The translations under genes were made by a program, and so were the position numbers. From the NCBI GenBank assembly GCA_963708205.1, contig OY970196.1, positions 186,001 through 250,000 on the forward strand: 64,000 nt of DNA. Direction: 5' to 3'. Of this stretch, positions 43,933-54,288 are shown in pieces. The notes beneath the pieces were generated by a model. The model made no database searches and was not told where the DNA came from. It saw only the letters and a list, made by a program, of their open reading frames with translations. How positions within the stretch are numbered: the stretch's first letter is position 1; every line of letters begins with the position of its first letter. This DNA comes from CAVYTF01 sp963708205 (GTDB lineage: Bacteria; Bacteroidota; Bacteroidia; Chitinophagales; Chitinophagaceae).

Positions 43933-46452
43933 TTGAAACTTCATTCAACATTTGGATATCACGTAATCTCTGAATTCCTTACCAGCAAAGGCTTTCAGCC
44001 ATTTATATTTCAGGAGCAAACATGGCAGCAAATCATAAACTATACAAGTGGGCTTGTAAATGCGCCAACAGGTTGCGGTAAAACTTATTCTGTTTTTCTT
44101 GGTAGCCTAATTCAGTTTATAAATGAAAATCAAAGTGATTATAAAACAAAATCAAAAAATGGTTTACAGCTTTTGTGGATCACTCCATTACGTGCATTGG
44201 CAACAGATATTACTCGGGCAATGGAAGAAGTTTTTATTGAATTAAAAATACAATGGAAAGTAGGTGTAAGAAACGGAGATACAAATATTGCAGAGCGTGA
44301 AAAGCAAAAACGCAATATGCCTGAAGTTTTAATAATCACTCCGGAAAGTCTTCATTTATTGCTTGCACAAAAAAATTATCCTGAAATATTTAAAACTCTA
44401 AGAATTATTGCAGTTGATGAATGGCATGAATTGCTCGGAAGTAAGCGTGGCGTTCAGGTGGAACTTGCATTAAGCCGAATTATAAATATAATTGTCAAAT
44501 GTCAAAATAGAAAAGACAAATGTCAAATATCGCTTTGGGGCATCAGCGCAACCATCGGTAATCTGGAAGAAGCAAAAGATGTTTTATTATCACCTTTGAA
44601 AAATTTAAATCAAAGTCAAAATCAAGCTGATCAAGGGTTTAAAGAAGTAATCATAAAAGCAAAGCTTGATAAAAAAATTCAAATTCTTTCTATCATACCT
44701 GAAGAAATTGAAAAATATCCATGGGCAGGACATCTTGGAATAAAGTTAGCAGAAACTGTAATTCCAATAATTGAACAAAGTAATACAACACTTATTTTCA
44801 TTAACACTCGTGGAATGAGTGAGCGCTGGTATCAAACATTGCTGGACATTGCTCCTCAGCTCGCAGGCGTTATCGCCTTGCATCACGGAAGTATTGAAAG
44901 AGAATTAAGAAATTGGGTTGAAGAAGCATTGCACATTCAAAAATTAAAAGCAGTTGTCTGCACGGCAAGTCTCGATTTAGGTGTTGACTTTCGACCTGTT
45001 GATACAGTAATTCAAGTCGGCTCACCAAAGGGAGTTTCAAAATTTTTGCAACGTGCCGGAAGAAGCGGACATCGTCCCGGTGAAACAAGCAAAATTTATT
45101 TTTTACCAACCCATTCGCTTGAGCTTGTGGAAGCGGCTGCTTTAAAAAAAGCTATCAAAAAAAATATCATTGAAAGCAAAATACCTATGATGCTTTGCTT
45201 TGATGTGCTTATTCAATATCTCTGTACACTCGCTGTGGGAGAAGGCTTCAGGGCAGATGATATTTTTACTGAAATAAAATCAACTTATTGTTTTAGTGAT
45301 ATAAATGAAAATGAATGGCATGCCATTTTGCAACATATCACAAATGGCGGAACTGCTTTACAACAATATGATGAATATAAAAAAGTGGAAGTTGAAAATA
45401 GTTTTTATAAAATAAAGAGTCGCCGCATTGCGATGCGACATCGTTTGCATATTGGGACAATTGTTAGTGATGCAATGCTGAAAGTAAAATATCTCTCTGG
45501 CGGATATATTGGCGTTATTGAAGAATGGTTTATCAGCCGTTTGGAACCTGGAGATGTTTTTACATTTGCAGGAAAAAATTTAGAATTAATTATGGTAAAA
45601 GATATGGATGTTTTAGTAAGAAATTCTTCATCGAAAAAATCAATTGTTCCAAGCTGGCAAGGCGGAAGAATGAGTCTGACAGCCAATCTTGGCCATGTTT
45701 TACGAGAAACCTTTACCAATGCTTTGTCGGATAAAGAGCCTGAATTAATAAGTCTTCGTCCATTATTTGAACTTCAAAAAAAATTATCGCATCTTCCAAA
45801 ACAAGATGAAGTCTTGATTGAGCAAATTGAAAATAAAGATGGCTATCATTTAATGGTTTATCCATTTGAAGGAAGGCAAGTGCTTGAAGCAATGAGTGCA
45901 TTGCTTGCTTATCGTCTTGGGAAAATAATACCAATTACTTTTTCAATTGCAATAAGTGATTACGGTTTTGAGTTGTTGAGCGATCAGCCAATACCTGTGG
46001 ATGACACAAATGTATATGACCTTTTTACTACAGAAAATTTATTAAATGATATTCAAAAAAGTATGAACAGCAGTGAAATGGCTGCAAGAAAATTTCGTGA
46101 TATTGCTGTTATTGGTGGTTTAATTTTTCAAGGTTACCCAGGAGAACATAAAAAATCAAAACACCTGCAATCCTCTGCCGGATTGCTTTTTAGAGTATTG
46201 AGTGAATATGATCCGCAAAACATTTTATTACGGCAAGCTTATAAAGAAGTGCTTGAACAACAAATGGAAGAGGTTCGTTTACGCAACGCACTACAACGAA
46301 TTCAGCAAAGCAAAATCATCATCACATTCCCTGAAAAGCTAACACCATTTTCATTTCCTATTATTGTTGACGGATTAAGCCGAAACAATTTGTCTTCTGA
46401 AAAATTAGAAGATAGAATTCTTCGTATGCAAAAGCAATTAGAAAAAAATTAA
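43933..46452 (+). CDS. ligase-associated DExH-box helicase
   Basis: The Lhr-like helicase has Walker A VNAPTGCGKTYS, WITPLRALATD, ITPESLHLLL, the DEWH box in VDEWHELLGSKRG, LWGISATIG, FINTRGMSE and RAGRSGHRPGE. An Lhr-type C-terminal extension follows. The open frame extends upstream to a TTG at 43849, but that stretch coincides with a dispersed repeat copy and homologues begin near GYHVISEFLTSKGFQPF. I therefore prefer the TTG at 43933. It unwinds DNA in the ligase-associated repair module. Confidence 0.9.
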   Translation: MKLHSTFGYHVISEFLTSKGFQPFIFQEQTWQQIINYTSGLVNAPTGCGKTYSVFLGSLIQFINENQSDYKTKSKNGLQLLWITPLRALATDITRAMEEVFIELKIQWKVGVRNGDTNIAEREKQKRNMPEVLIITPESLHLLLAQKNYPEIFKTLRIIAVDEWHELLGSKRGVQVELALSRIINIIVKCQNRKDKCQISLWGISATIGNLEEAKDVLLSPLKNLNQSQNQADQGFKEVIIKAKLDKKIQILSIIPEEIEKYPWAGHLGIKLAETVIPIIEQSNTTLIFINTRGMSERWYQTLLDIAPQLAGVIALHHGSIERELRNWVEEALHIQKLKAVVCTASLDLGVDFRPVDTVIQVGSPKGVSKFLQRAGRSGHRPGETSKIYFLPTHSLELVEAAALKKAIKKNIIESKIPMMLCFDVLIQYLCTLAVGEGFRADDIFTEIKSTYCFSDINENEWHAILQHITNGGTALQQYDEYKKVEVENSFYKIKSRRIAMRHRLHIGTIVSDAMLKVKYLSGGYIGVIEEWFISRLEPGDVFTFAGKNLELIMVKDMDVLVRNSSSKKSIVPSWQGGRMSLTANLGHVLRETFTNALSDKEPELISLRPLFELQKKLSHLPKQDEVLIEQIENKDGYHLMVYPFEGRQVLEAMSALLAYRLGKIIPITFSIAISDYGFELLSDQPIPVDDTNVYDLFTTENLLNDIQKSMNSSEMAARKFRDIAVIGGLIFQGYPGEHKKSKHLQSSAGLLFRVLSEYDPQNILLRQAYKEVLEQQMEEVRLRNALQRIQQSKIIITFPEKLTPFSFPIIVDGLSRNNLSSEKLEDRILRMQKQLEKN

Positions 46453-46505
46453 AAAAACGATTTCTTTCAAATTATTTTTACAGAATTTTTTAACCAAAGT
46501 CACTC

Positions 46506-48131
46506 ATGGGCATTGCTTCTGAAGAGAAAACATATTCTTTAGTAAAGAGACATTTTTTTAATATTTCACTATTAAAAAAATTCTCTGTACTACTTTTATT
46601 GTTTGCTTATTTATCTCATTTAAGTTTTATTCCACTCGACACACAAAGCGATGAAGCCCGCAGAGCAATAGTTTCAGCGGAAATGGTCATTTCAAAAAAT
46701 TATATCACACCAACTATCAATGGCGAAATTTATCTGAATAAACCTCCTTTGTATAATTGGATAGTCGCATGTTATTTTAAGGTTTTTGGCAATTATTCCA
46801 TGTTTGCATTCCGGCTTCAAATGATTGTCGCCATTTTTTTAACAGGTGGATTAATTTATTTTTTTACAAAAAAATATGTCAATGCCGACCTCGCTTTTTT
46901 TGCAGCTATGGCATATATGACAAACGGAAGATTAATGATTTATGATTCACTGTTTGGCAATATCGATACTACATTTTCTCTTTGCATTTATGCAGGCATG
47001 ATGCTAATTTTTTATTATGGAGAAGAAAAAAAATATTACGGGTTATTTATAGTTTCATATATTTTATGCTTATTGGGTTTTTGGTTGAAAGGCTTGCCAG
47101 CATTAGCTTTCCAAGCACTTTCTTTATTTGCTTATTTCATTTATACAAAGAATTTAAAAAAAATACTTTCTATACAACATCTGTGCGGATTACTTGTTTT
47201 TATTTTGCTTTTTTGCAGTTATTATTTTATTTATTTCTCTGTGAATAAATTTTCTGCATCAATATTATTTGATACTATTTTTAATGAGAGTGTGGAAAAA
47301 AGCTATAATGCAAATGGCTTTCTTGATAACGTAAAACATTTATTTACATTTCCATTTGAGATCTTATATCACTTTTTACCGTGGACAATATTCATCGTTG
47401 CATTATTAAAAAAAAATTTGCCGGAAGTAATAAAGCAAAACAATTTCATTGTATATCTCTTATTGGTTTTTGCATTCAATATTCCTGTTTACTGGTTTTC
47501 TTCAGATGTGTATCCAAAATACATCTTTATGTTTATTCCATTGCTCTACACAGTAATGCTATATTGCTTCTTCGGGAATCCTGAAATGAAAAATTCGATC
47601 ACAGAAAAAATAACTATTTGGCTGCTTTATATTTTTTGTTTCAGCATTTTAGCATTTACAATTCTTACGCCTTTTTTAGAGAAAACCAACCTCACAAATT
47701 ATTTTTATTTAAAAGTATTTTTTTTGATTATTGTGTTTTCATTTACCAATTACATGCTCATTAAAAGCAGATACAGGTTTTATTTTATGTTATTAACATT
47801 TATATTTTTTCGCTTTGGTTTCAATTGGTTTGTGATTGAGCGAAGAGCAGGAAAACCATTGCTGGCGCAGAATTGGGCAAAAAACATTGTACAAATAACA
47901 AATGGAAATCATCTCTATATTTCAGACAGTGCAGATACAGGAAATTTTGATGGTATGAGCTTTTATATTTCAACAGCAAGAAACGAAATTTTGAGAAAAA
48001 AAAGCTTAGCTGAACACAATGCTTATTTTATTGTTGATGAGAAACAAGTGCAACAAAAGAGTTTAATTCCCAAACTAAAATTTGAAAATTTTCCCGGTGA
48101 AAAAACATTATACCTTATTTATAATCAGTAA
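46506..48131 (+). CDS. ArnT-like membrane glycosyltransferase (GT39/GT83 type)
   Basis: The 541-residue protein has about 11-12 hydrophobic helices. The first periplasmic loop QSDEARRAIVSAEMV carries the acidic pair used by polyprenyl-phosphate sugar transferases. LNKPPLYNWI follows, as in ArnT and protein mannosyltransferases. It would transfer a sugar from a lipid-phosphate donor on the outer face of the inner membrane, perhaps to lipid A or protein. It is another non-repair gene within the DNA damage module. Confidence 0.85.
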   Translation: MGIASEEKTYSLVKRHFFNISLLKKFSVLLLLFAYLSHLSFIPLDTQSDEARRAIVSAEMVISKNYITPTINGEIYLNKPPLYNWIVACYFKVFGNYSMFAFRLQMIVAIFLTGGLIYFFTKKYVNADLAFFAAMAYMTNGRLMIYDSLFGNIDTTFSLCIYAGMMLIFYYGEEKKYYGLFIVSYILCLLGFWLKGLPALAFQALSLFAYFIYTKNLKKILSIQHLCGLLVFILLFCSYYFIYFSVNKFSASILFDTIFNESVEKSYNANGFLDNVKHLFTFPFEILYHFLPWTIFIVALLKKNLPEVIKQNNFIVYLLLVFAFNIPVYWFSSDVYPKYIFMFIPLLYTVMLYCFFGNPEMKNSITEKITIWLLYIFCFSILAFTILTPFLEKTNLTNYFYLKVFFLIIVFSFTNYMLIKSRYRFYFMLLTFIFFRFGFNWFVIERRAGKPLLAQNWAKNIVQITNGNHLYISDSADTGNFDGMSFYISTARNEILRKKSLAEHNAYFIVDEKQVQQKSLIPKLKFENFPGEKTLYLIYNQ

Positions 48132-48149
48132 CTGCTGCAAGTTTCAACA

Positions 48150-48800
48150 ATGACAAAAATTCTACAACATAGTTTACATAAAAATACTTTTTGGCTTTCT
48201 GCTCACCGAATTATATTTTGGGAAGAAGAAAAAGCTTTGATATTATCTGATCTTCATTTTGGTAAAACAGGACATTTTAGAAAAGCCGGCATTGCAGTGC
48301 CACAGCAGGTTTACAAAGAAGATCTGCAAAGATTATTTGATGTGATACAATTTTTTCAACCAAAAAAATTAATTGTTGTTGGCGACCTTTTTCATAGCAA
48401 AGAGAATAAAGAAATGGATTTATTTTTGAAATGGAGAAATGATATATCTCATATCAATATTCATCTTGTAAAAGGAAATCATGATATTTTAAAGAATGAA
48501 TGGTATAAAAAATCAAGCATTGAAATTTTAGAAAAATTATTATTGATTGATAAATTTTGCTTCATGCATGATGCAACAAATATGGTAGAAGAAAATGAAA
48601 ATTATTTTTTTTCCGGACATATTCATCCCGGCATTTCGGTTAAAAATAAATTGCAGTCAATTGGTTTTCCGTGTTTTTATTTTGGAGAGAAATATGCTGT
48701 GCTGCCTGCATTTGGTCACTTTACCGGCTTGGCAATGATTAAGCCAAAGAAAAGTGATTCGGTTTATGCAATTGTAAATAATTCGATTATAAAAATATAA
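48150..48800 (+). CDS. pdeM: ligase-associated DNA damage response endonuclease PdeM
   Basis: The 216-residue metallophosphatase has all five motifs: LSDLHFGKTGHF, VVGDLFHSKEN, LVKGNHD, CFMHDA and FSGHIHPG. The HFRKAGIAVP signature following the first motif is characteristic of PdeM of the ligase-associated module. It is a manganese-dependent nuclease acting on damaged DNA ends. It is convergent with the S24 regulator (4 bases apart). Confidence 0.92.
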   Translation: MTKILQHSLHKNTFWLSAHRIIFWEEEKALILSDLHFGKTGHFRKAGIAVPQQVYKEDLQRLFDVIQFFQPKKLIVVGDLFHSKENKEMDLFLKWRNDISHINIHLVKGNHDILKNEWYKKSSIEILEKLLLIDKFCFMHDATNMVEENENYFFSGHIHPGISVKNKLQSIGFPCFYFGEKYAVLPAFGHFTGLAMIKPKKSDSVYAIVNNSIIKI

Positions 48801-48804
48801 TCGC

Positions 48805-49560
48805 TCAGTTCATTTTTTTCTTCAGATTGCTTACCTGCTCCTGCAGATTATTTACCAATCCTGCAAGTTGATTTACGTTCCAGCTTTGAGTGGCATTGGC
48901 TTTTGTAATTACCATTTGCGCTTTCCAAAGTTCAATAACTTCTTCTGCATCTAATTGATAAGGCTCATATTGGGGATTATCGCTTACCAAAGTAAGTTTG
49001 CTTTTTACACGATTATTCCGGTTGATTCTTTTATAAACAATACCGCCATTTTTTGAAACAATTATATATGTATTATTCGTTTTTACTTCATCAAAATTTT
49101 CGATCTTCTCTCCTACAATCACGCTGCCGCTTTGAATTGGCAACATGCTGTCTCCGATAATTTCAAATGCACGATAATTTCCCGGTGCCAACATTGGTAA
49201 AGTAAATGTGTTTAACTCATCCAAAAAATTTGCATCAGCATAGCCGGCAAGATAACCTGCTGATGCTTTAACAGGAACAAATTGAATGGAAGACGCTTGT
49301 GTATTCATTTTCAACGCGCGGCGTTTATCAAGATAATTGCCGCCGTTCTTTGCCTGTGTAAGATCTTTTAATAAAAATTCTTCAAACGTTAATTTGAAAA
49401 TGTTACAAATAATTTCCATTACATCGAGGCGAGGTTCCGCGCGCTCTTCTTCATATGCGCCGACAAGGGAACGCTTTATTTTTAATTTATTTGCGAACTC
49501 TTCCTGCGTCCATCCGCGAAGCTTGCGCAAGTAGCGAAGGTTTTTTCCTGCAAAACTCAT
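48805..49560 (-). CDS. XRE-family regulator with S24 (LexA/CI-like) peptidase domain
   Basis: The 251-residue protein has a helix-turn-helix at about 6-40 (LRYLRKLRGWTQEEFANKLKI). A linker with a cleavage-type Ala-Gly at A101-G102 comes next. A C-terminal S24 domain has S138 in IIGDSMLPI and K177 in GGIVYKRIN as the Ser-Lys dyad. A coiled-coil tail (LVNNLQEQVSNLKKKM) ends it. Such repressors cleave themselves when RecA filaments form, derepressing genes. No phage genes are near, so this is a chromosomal regulator; being next to pdeM it could control the damage module (inference). Confidence 0.87.
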   Translation of the reverse strand: MSFAGKNLRYLRKLRGWTQEEFANKLKIKRSLVGAYEEERAEPRLDVMEIICNIFKLTFEEFLLKDLTQAKNGGNYLDKRRALKMNTQASSIQFVPVKASAGYLAGYADANFLDELNTFTLPMLAPGNYRAFEIIGDSMLPIQSGSVIVGEKIENFDEVKTNNTYIIVSKNGGIVYKRINRNNRVKSKLTLVSDNPQYEPYQLDAEEVIELWKAQMVITKANATQSWNVNQLAGLVNNLQEQVSNLKKKMN

Positions 49561-49618
49561 AACAAATATTTTAGTGCAAGATACTAATTATTTTAGTTAT
49601 GGTAAAAATATTTTTTAT

Positions 49619-49658
49619 GCTGAATAGACTGACGGACGTACAAGAGTGCGACGCAACG
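49619..49658 (-). repeat. dispersed ~40-bp repeat, copy B
   Basis: Bases 49636-49658 equal 18170-18192 over 23 positions, and the flank 49619-49629 read on the minus strand (CTATTCAGC) matches CTATTGAGC of the 59933 copy. It lies in the gap between the S24 regulator and smc, in the direction of both genes. Confidence 0.7.
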
Positions 49659-49737
49659 GCTGTTTAATAAATTTTACTAAAGCTGGTCACCCAAAAAAAT
49701 ACTTAGAAAAACAACGTGTGATGTTGCTGAAGAAAAA

Positions 49738-52700
49738 TTAATTTAAACTTCTAAAATCGACGGGCACTAATTTGCTGACGCCCGCTTCCTGCATAGTGAC
49801 GCCGTAGATTACGTCGACTGCACTCATGGTTTGTTTGTTGTGTGTGACGATGATGAATTGCGAGTTTTCACTGAACTGTTTTATCATGTTTGTGAACTTT
49901 GCAATGTTAACGTCGTCGAGCGGTGCATCTACTTCGTCGAGTATGCAAAACGGTGCAGGCTTTATTAAATAGATGGCGAATAAAAGTGCTGTTGCTGTTA
50001 ATGTTTTTTCTCCGCCACTTAATTGATTGATTGAGGAAGGCCGTTTGCCCTTTGGTTTTGCGATGATGTCAATACCAGTCTCAGCAAGGTTTTCAGGGTT
50101 TTCCATAATCATGTCTGCAGTGTCTTCTTCTGTGAACAACGCTTTGAAAACCTTTTGAAAATTTTCGCGCACTTTATTAAATGTGTTAAGAAATTGCTCG
50201 TTGGCTGTTGCTTCTACTTCGTGAATTGTTTGCTGCAAACTTTCTTTGGCTGCGTTCAAATCATTTCTTTGCTCAACAATAAAATCATAACGCTTTTTCA
50301 TTTCAGTGAAAGCTTCGATGGCAGTTGGATTTATTTCTCCGATATTTTCAAGACGCTTTTTCATTTTGTCTGATGATTCCTGCAACTCTTCAAGAGGAGT
50401 TTCCGTTGTTCGAGGCTCGTCAATTATTGCATCTAACTCCACTTTAAATTCAACCATCAATCGCTCTTTCATTCCTGCAAGTTGCAATTTTAAATCGTTG
50501 AGTTGATCCTTTATATCTGCGAAAGAATGTTCGATCTGTTCTTTTGCTCTTGTTTTGGTTCGTAGCAAATTTTCCTTATCCTGCAAGGCATTGCGGAGAT
50601 TATAATAAGTTTGATCAGCTTCATGCAACTTTTTTTCCTGGTCGTTTTTATCACGCAAAATTTGTAATAAAATATTTGCAATGTCAGCTAAATATGTTTC
50701 ACTGATTGATATTGACTCAATAGTTTCGTTTAATTGTTTTGCATTTATTTCTATTTGATTATGCAATTCATTCAACTGATTTTGCTTGAAAATAAGTTCC
50801 TGTTTTAATCCGCCGGTTTTATTTTGCTGGCGAATTACCTGCATATTACTTTCATTGAATGCTGCTGATGCTTCATTGTATTTTGATTCGGCAAACTGAT
50901 ATTCCTGCTCAACTATTTTCATAGATGATGAACATTCGTGCAAGTCATTATTAAGTTGTTTCAATAAATCTCGCGAAGAAGCAATATTGTTTTGCTCTGT
51001 TTTTAATTTAAGATCAATTTCCTGCAAACGCTTATCTGCATTGGATTGTACAGCATGCAGTGTTTCTATTCTGTTTTTTATTGCAAAGACATTATTGTTT
51101 AATTCATTAATCTCATTTTGCGTTTGCGCTATAACTTTTTCTTTTAGCTGCTCATTAAAAGCAATTACTTGATTGTGACTTTTTTGTATCTCTATTTTCA
51201 ATGAATTGATAACAGCTTCCTGCAAAATAATTTCATCCTGTAACTTTTCTAAAGTTTTAGCACGACCAATTTTTTTCCCTTCAAACAAACCAATACTGCC
51301 ACCGCTTAAGGTATATTTTCCTTTTGCGAACTTTCCATTTTTCTCTAAAACTATTGCTCCGTTTGAATTGTAGATCGCTTCATCATTTTCTGCAATAAAA
51401 ACATTTCCGAGTAAATATTCAACAAGCTTAAAATATTTATCATCAACCTCTACAATGTCTAAAACTTTTATAGTACCTGCAGGTTGATGAGAATTATTTT
51501 TCCAATCATTCAATTTATCAAGCATGAAAAAATTTGCCTTGCCTTTTTTATTTGTATCAAGCAATTGCAATGCCTGCAAACCTTCTTCAAAATTATTTAC
51601 TACATAATAATTAAGATATGGTTCGAGCACATTTTCAACAGCAGTCCTGTATGCTTCCTGCACATAAATTATGTCTGAAAGTATCGGCGATCGAAATGCC
51701 CAGGAAGTATTTTTATGAAGAAATTTTAAACTTTCAGGATAACCTTCCATCGAGTCTATAAGACTTTTTAAAAGCGCATGTTCATTCTTTTTTGAATCAA
51801 GCTTTCTATTTTCTTCTGCTAACTCATTTCGCAATAATTCAAGCTGGGCTTGAGTTTGAAAGATTTGCTCTTTTGTTGTTTCATGCGTTTGCTGCAACTG
51901 CTGCAACGTTGATTTTTTTTCTTCCAACAACTTTTCTTTGTCAATTAAATTATCAGAAGCTTCTTTTAATTGTTGTATTCTGTTATTTTTTTCTTCATTT
52001 ATTTGCTCTGCAGAACGTTCTAAATTTTGAATGAAAGTATCTGCAACAGCAACCATTTTTTCAGCATCAAATTGCTTGCGCTGTATTTGCTGAAACTGAT
52101 TTCTAATAGCATCAATTACATTTCTTTTTTCATCAAAACTGATACGTGTTTCATCAACCGCTTTTCTTGAAATATTAAAGCTTGATTGAAGCTGTTCTAA
52201 AAAAATTTCTTCTTCATCCAATTGCTTTTGAGAAAAAAGAATAGAATCTTTAATGGTGTTTAATTGACCTGCTGCTTTTTTTGAAAATTCTTTTAAATTA
52301 TTTTCTTTCTCTTTTGAATATTGCAATTTTTGCGCAGCAAGATTTTTTTCATTTTCTTTTCCAAGAATCGTTTGTTGTAATTGATTAAATTCCTGTTGCA
52401 ACAATTGCAAAGCCTTCTCTTTCTCAATAAAATCAAGCTTCTCCTGCTCTATCGCAGCTTCGTGCGTTGCTATTTCTGCTTCGAGTTGTATCTTTTTATC
52501 CAACTCATTTTGTTGTTGTGCTGTAAGATTTTTATACGTTTCATTAAACCCTTCGAAGCCAGCTTTTGCAAGCTCGATAGATATTTTTTTATACTCTTTT
52601 TTTATTTCAAAATATTTCTCAGCTTTCTTTGCCTGGCTTTCTAAAGTTTTTACCTGGTTATTTATTTCAAACAACAGATCTTCAATTCTTGCAAGGTCTT

Positions 52701-53256
52701 GCTCTGTAAGATCAAGTTTATTTTTTGCTTCTTTTTTGCGCGTTTTATAAATCGTAATGCCTGCTGCCTGCTCCAGCATTCTGCGACGGCTGTTGTCTTT
52801 ATCTTTTATGATATCATCCACCATTCCCAGTTCAATTATCGCATAACTATCATTGCTTACGCCGGTATCCATGAACAAATTATGGATATCTCTAAGCCTG
52901 CAACTAACATCATTCAAACGATATTCGCTATCACCATTTTTAAAAAATCTGCGCGTAACTGTAACAGTACTAAACTCTGTTGGCAATAAATTTTTTGTAT
53001 TTTCAAATGTGAGGCTAACTTCTGCCAATCCGCTCGCACTGCGGCTTTTAGAGCCATTGAAAACAAGCGCTTCTAAATTTTCGCTGCGTAAAGCTGATAT
53101 TTTTTGCTCACCGATAACCCAACGAATGCTGTCAATGATATTGCTTTTGCCGCAACCATTTGGTCCGATAATACCTGTGATTCCTTCATCGAAGTTGACG
53201 GTAGTTTTATCCGCAAAACTTTTAAAGCCTTTAATTTCAAGAGATTTCAAACGCAC
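49738..53256 (-). CDS. smc: chromosome segregation ATPase SMC
   Basis: The 1172-residue protein begins at GTG with SLEIKGFKSFADKT. It has Walker A IIGPNGCGKSNIIDSI near residue 31, long coiled-coil arms, and a hinge at about 520-660 containing GYPESLKFL. The head returns with LSGGEKTLTATALLFAIY and Walker B FCILDEVDAPLDD. This is full-length bacterial SMC, organising and segregating the chromosome. ScpA/ScpB are not in the window. Confidence 0.97.
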   Translation of the reverse strand: MRLKSLEIKGFKSFADKTTVNFDEGITGIIGPNGCGKSNIIDSIRWVIGEQKISALRSENLEALVFNGSKSRSASGLAEVSLTFENTKNLLPTEFSTVTVTRRFFKNGDSEYRLNDVSCRLRDIHNLFMDTGVSNDSYAIIELGMVDDIIKDKDNSRRRMLEQAAGITIYKTRKKEAKNKLDLTEQDLARIEDLLFEINNQVKTLESQAKKAEKYFEIKKEYKKISIELAKAGFEGFNETYKNLTAQQQNELDKKIQLEAEIATHEAAIEQEKLDFIEKEKALQLLQQEFNQLQQTILGKENEKNLAAQKLQYSKEKENNLKEFSKKAAGQLNTIKDSILFSQKQLDEEEIFLEQLQSSFNISRKAVDETRISFDEKRNVIDAIRNQFQQIQRKQFDAEKMVAVADTFIQNLERSAEQINEEKNNRIQQLKEASDNLIDKEKLLEEKKSTLQQLQQTHETTKEQIFQTQAQLELLRNELAEENRKLDSKKNEHALLKSLIDSMEGYPESLKFLHKNTSWAFRSPILSDIIYVQEAYRTAVENVLEPYLNYYVVNNFEEGLQALQLLDTNKKGKANFFMLDKLNDWKNNSHQPAGTIKVLDIVEVDDKYFKLVEYLLGNVFIAENDEAIYNSNGAIVLEKNGKFAKGKYTLSGGSIGLFEGKKIGRAKTLEKLQDEIILQEAVINSLKIEIQKSHNQVIAFNEQLKEKVIAQTQNEINELNNNVFAIKNRIETLHAVQSNADKRLQEIDLKLKTEQNNIASSRDLLKQLNNDLHECSSSMKIVEQEYQFAESKYNEASAAFNESNMQVIRQQNKTGGLKQELIFKQNQLNELHNQIEINAKQLNETIESISISETYLADIANILLQILRDKNDQEKKLHEADQTYYNLRNALQDKENLLRTKTRAKEQIEHSFADIKDQLNDLKLQLAGMKERLMVEFKVELDAIIDEPRTTETPLEELQESSDKMKKRLENIGEINPTAIEAFTEMKKRYDFIVEQRNDLNAAKESLQQTIHEVEATANEQFLNTFNKVRENFQKVFKALFTEEDTADMIMENPENLAETGIDIIAKPKGKRPSSINQLSGGEKTLTATALLFAIYLIKPAPFCILDEVDAPLDDVNIAKFTNMIKQFSENSQFIIVTHNKQTMSAVDVIYGVTMQEAGVSKLVPVDFRSLN

Positions 53257-53432
53257 TTTTTCTTAATTTTTTTCATTGCGAACATAAGAGAAAACGATAA
53301 AAATTCTTTGTTTATTTGAAATGCTGTGCAAAAGTGGTGGAAAGAATTTTTGTGTAATAAAATGGAAACGCTTAATTGATTTTACAAACAAATTGCAAAT
53401 CTTTCTTTTTCTTTGCCGAAAGAAAAAGCCAC

Positions 53433-54287
53433 ATGAAAAAAATATTCTCCCTATTATTTGTTGCAATATTTTTCACCACAATAGTTTTTGCACAACATAA
53501 AATCAGCGGTGACAGTACTCGAAAATTGGCTTATAAAACAGAATGGTATAGCACACCTTTGCCTGTTGTTACTCCAGGCAAAACCAATAGTGACGCGCCT
53601 TCCGATGCAATTGTCTTATTCAATGGAAAAAATTTAAACGAATGGGTTTTAACAAAAGATACAACCAAACAAGCAGATTGGATCGTTGCCGATAACATCT
53701 TAACTGTAAATAAAAAATCAGGCAATATTCAAACAAAAAGAACATTTACAGATTATCAACTTCACATTGAATGGCGCATTCCTGTTGAGTTTGCAAAGTT
53801 TCCTGGCAACCCTCCCGACTTTTATAAGACACGTGTGCCGGGAGATTCGGATTTACATAACATGGGTCAAAATCGTGGAAACAGTGGAGTTTTTCTCGCA
53901 TCAACAGGCAATGGTGATAAAGGTTATGAATTGCAAATATTAGATAATTTTCAAAACTCAACTTATATAAATGGACAGGCCGGTGCTATTTACAAACAAT
54001 CGCCGCCCCTTGTAAATGCAAACAAAAAACCCGGCGAATGGCAAACGTATGATATCATTTGGATGGCTCCAAGATTCAATGATGACGGCAGTTTGAAAGA
54101 TTCTGCACACGTTACAGTTTTCTTCAATGGGGTTTTGGTACAAAACAATTTTGCGCTAAAAGGAGGTACTGAATATATCGGCGCACCTTCTTATCACGCG
54201 CATGGCGCGTCACCCATAAAATTACAGGCACACGGTGATCCGAGTATGCCAATAAGCTTTCGAAATATTTGGGCTAGACCTTTGTAA
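53433..54287 (+). CDS. exported DUF1080 (3-keto-disaccharide hydrolase-like) protein
   Basis: The start is taken at the ATG at 53433, which gives a signal peptide (MKKIFSLLFVAIFFTTIVFAQ); the frame is open 57 bases further upstream. The concanavalin-like DUF1080 fold shows IVLFNGKNLNEWVL, DYQLHIEWRIP, NRGNSGVFL, GYELQILDNF and GAIYKQSPP. Family members cleave 3-keto-glycosides or bind glycans outside the cytoplasm. No partner oxidoreductase is adjacent. Confidence 0.9.
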   Translation: MKKIFSLLFVAIFFTTIVFAQHKISGDSTRKLAYKTEWYSTPLPVVTPGKTNSDAPSDAIVLFNGKNLNEWVLTKDTTKQADWIVADNILTVNKKSGNIQTKRTFTDYQLHIEWRIPVEFAKFPGNPPDFYKTRVPGDSDLHNMGQNRGNSGVFLASTGNGDKGYELQILDNFQNSTYINGQAGAIYKQSPPLVNANKKPGEWQTYDIIWMAPRFNDDGSLKDSAHVTVFFNGVLVQNNFALKGGTEYIGAPSYHAHGASPIKLQAHGDPSMPISFRNIWARPL

Positions 54288-54288
54288 A

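Noticed and set aside
48805..49560. S24 regulator as evidence of a prophage
   Set aside because: Flanking genes are pdeM and smc; there are no integrase, capsid, terminase or lysis genes nearby.
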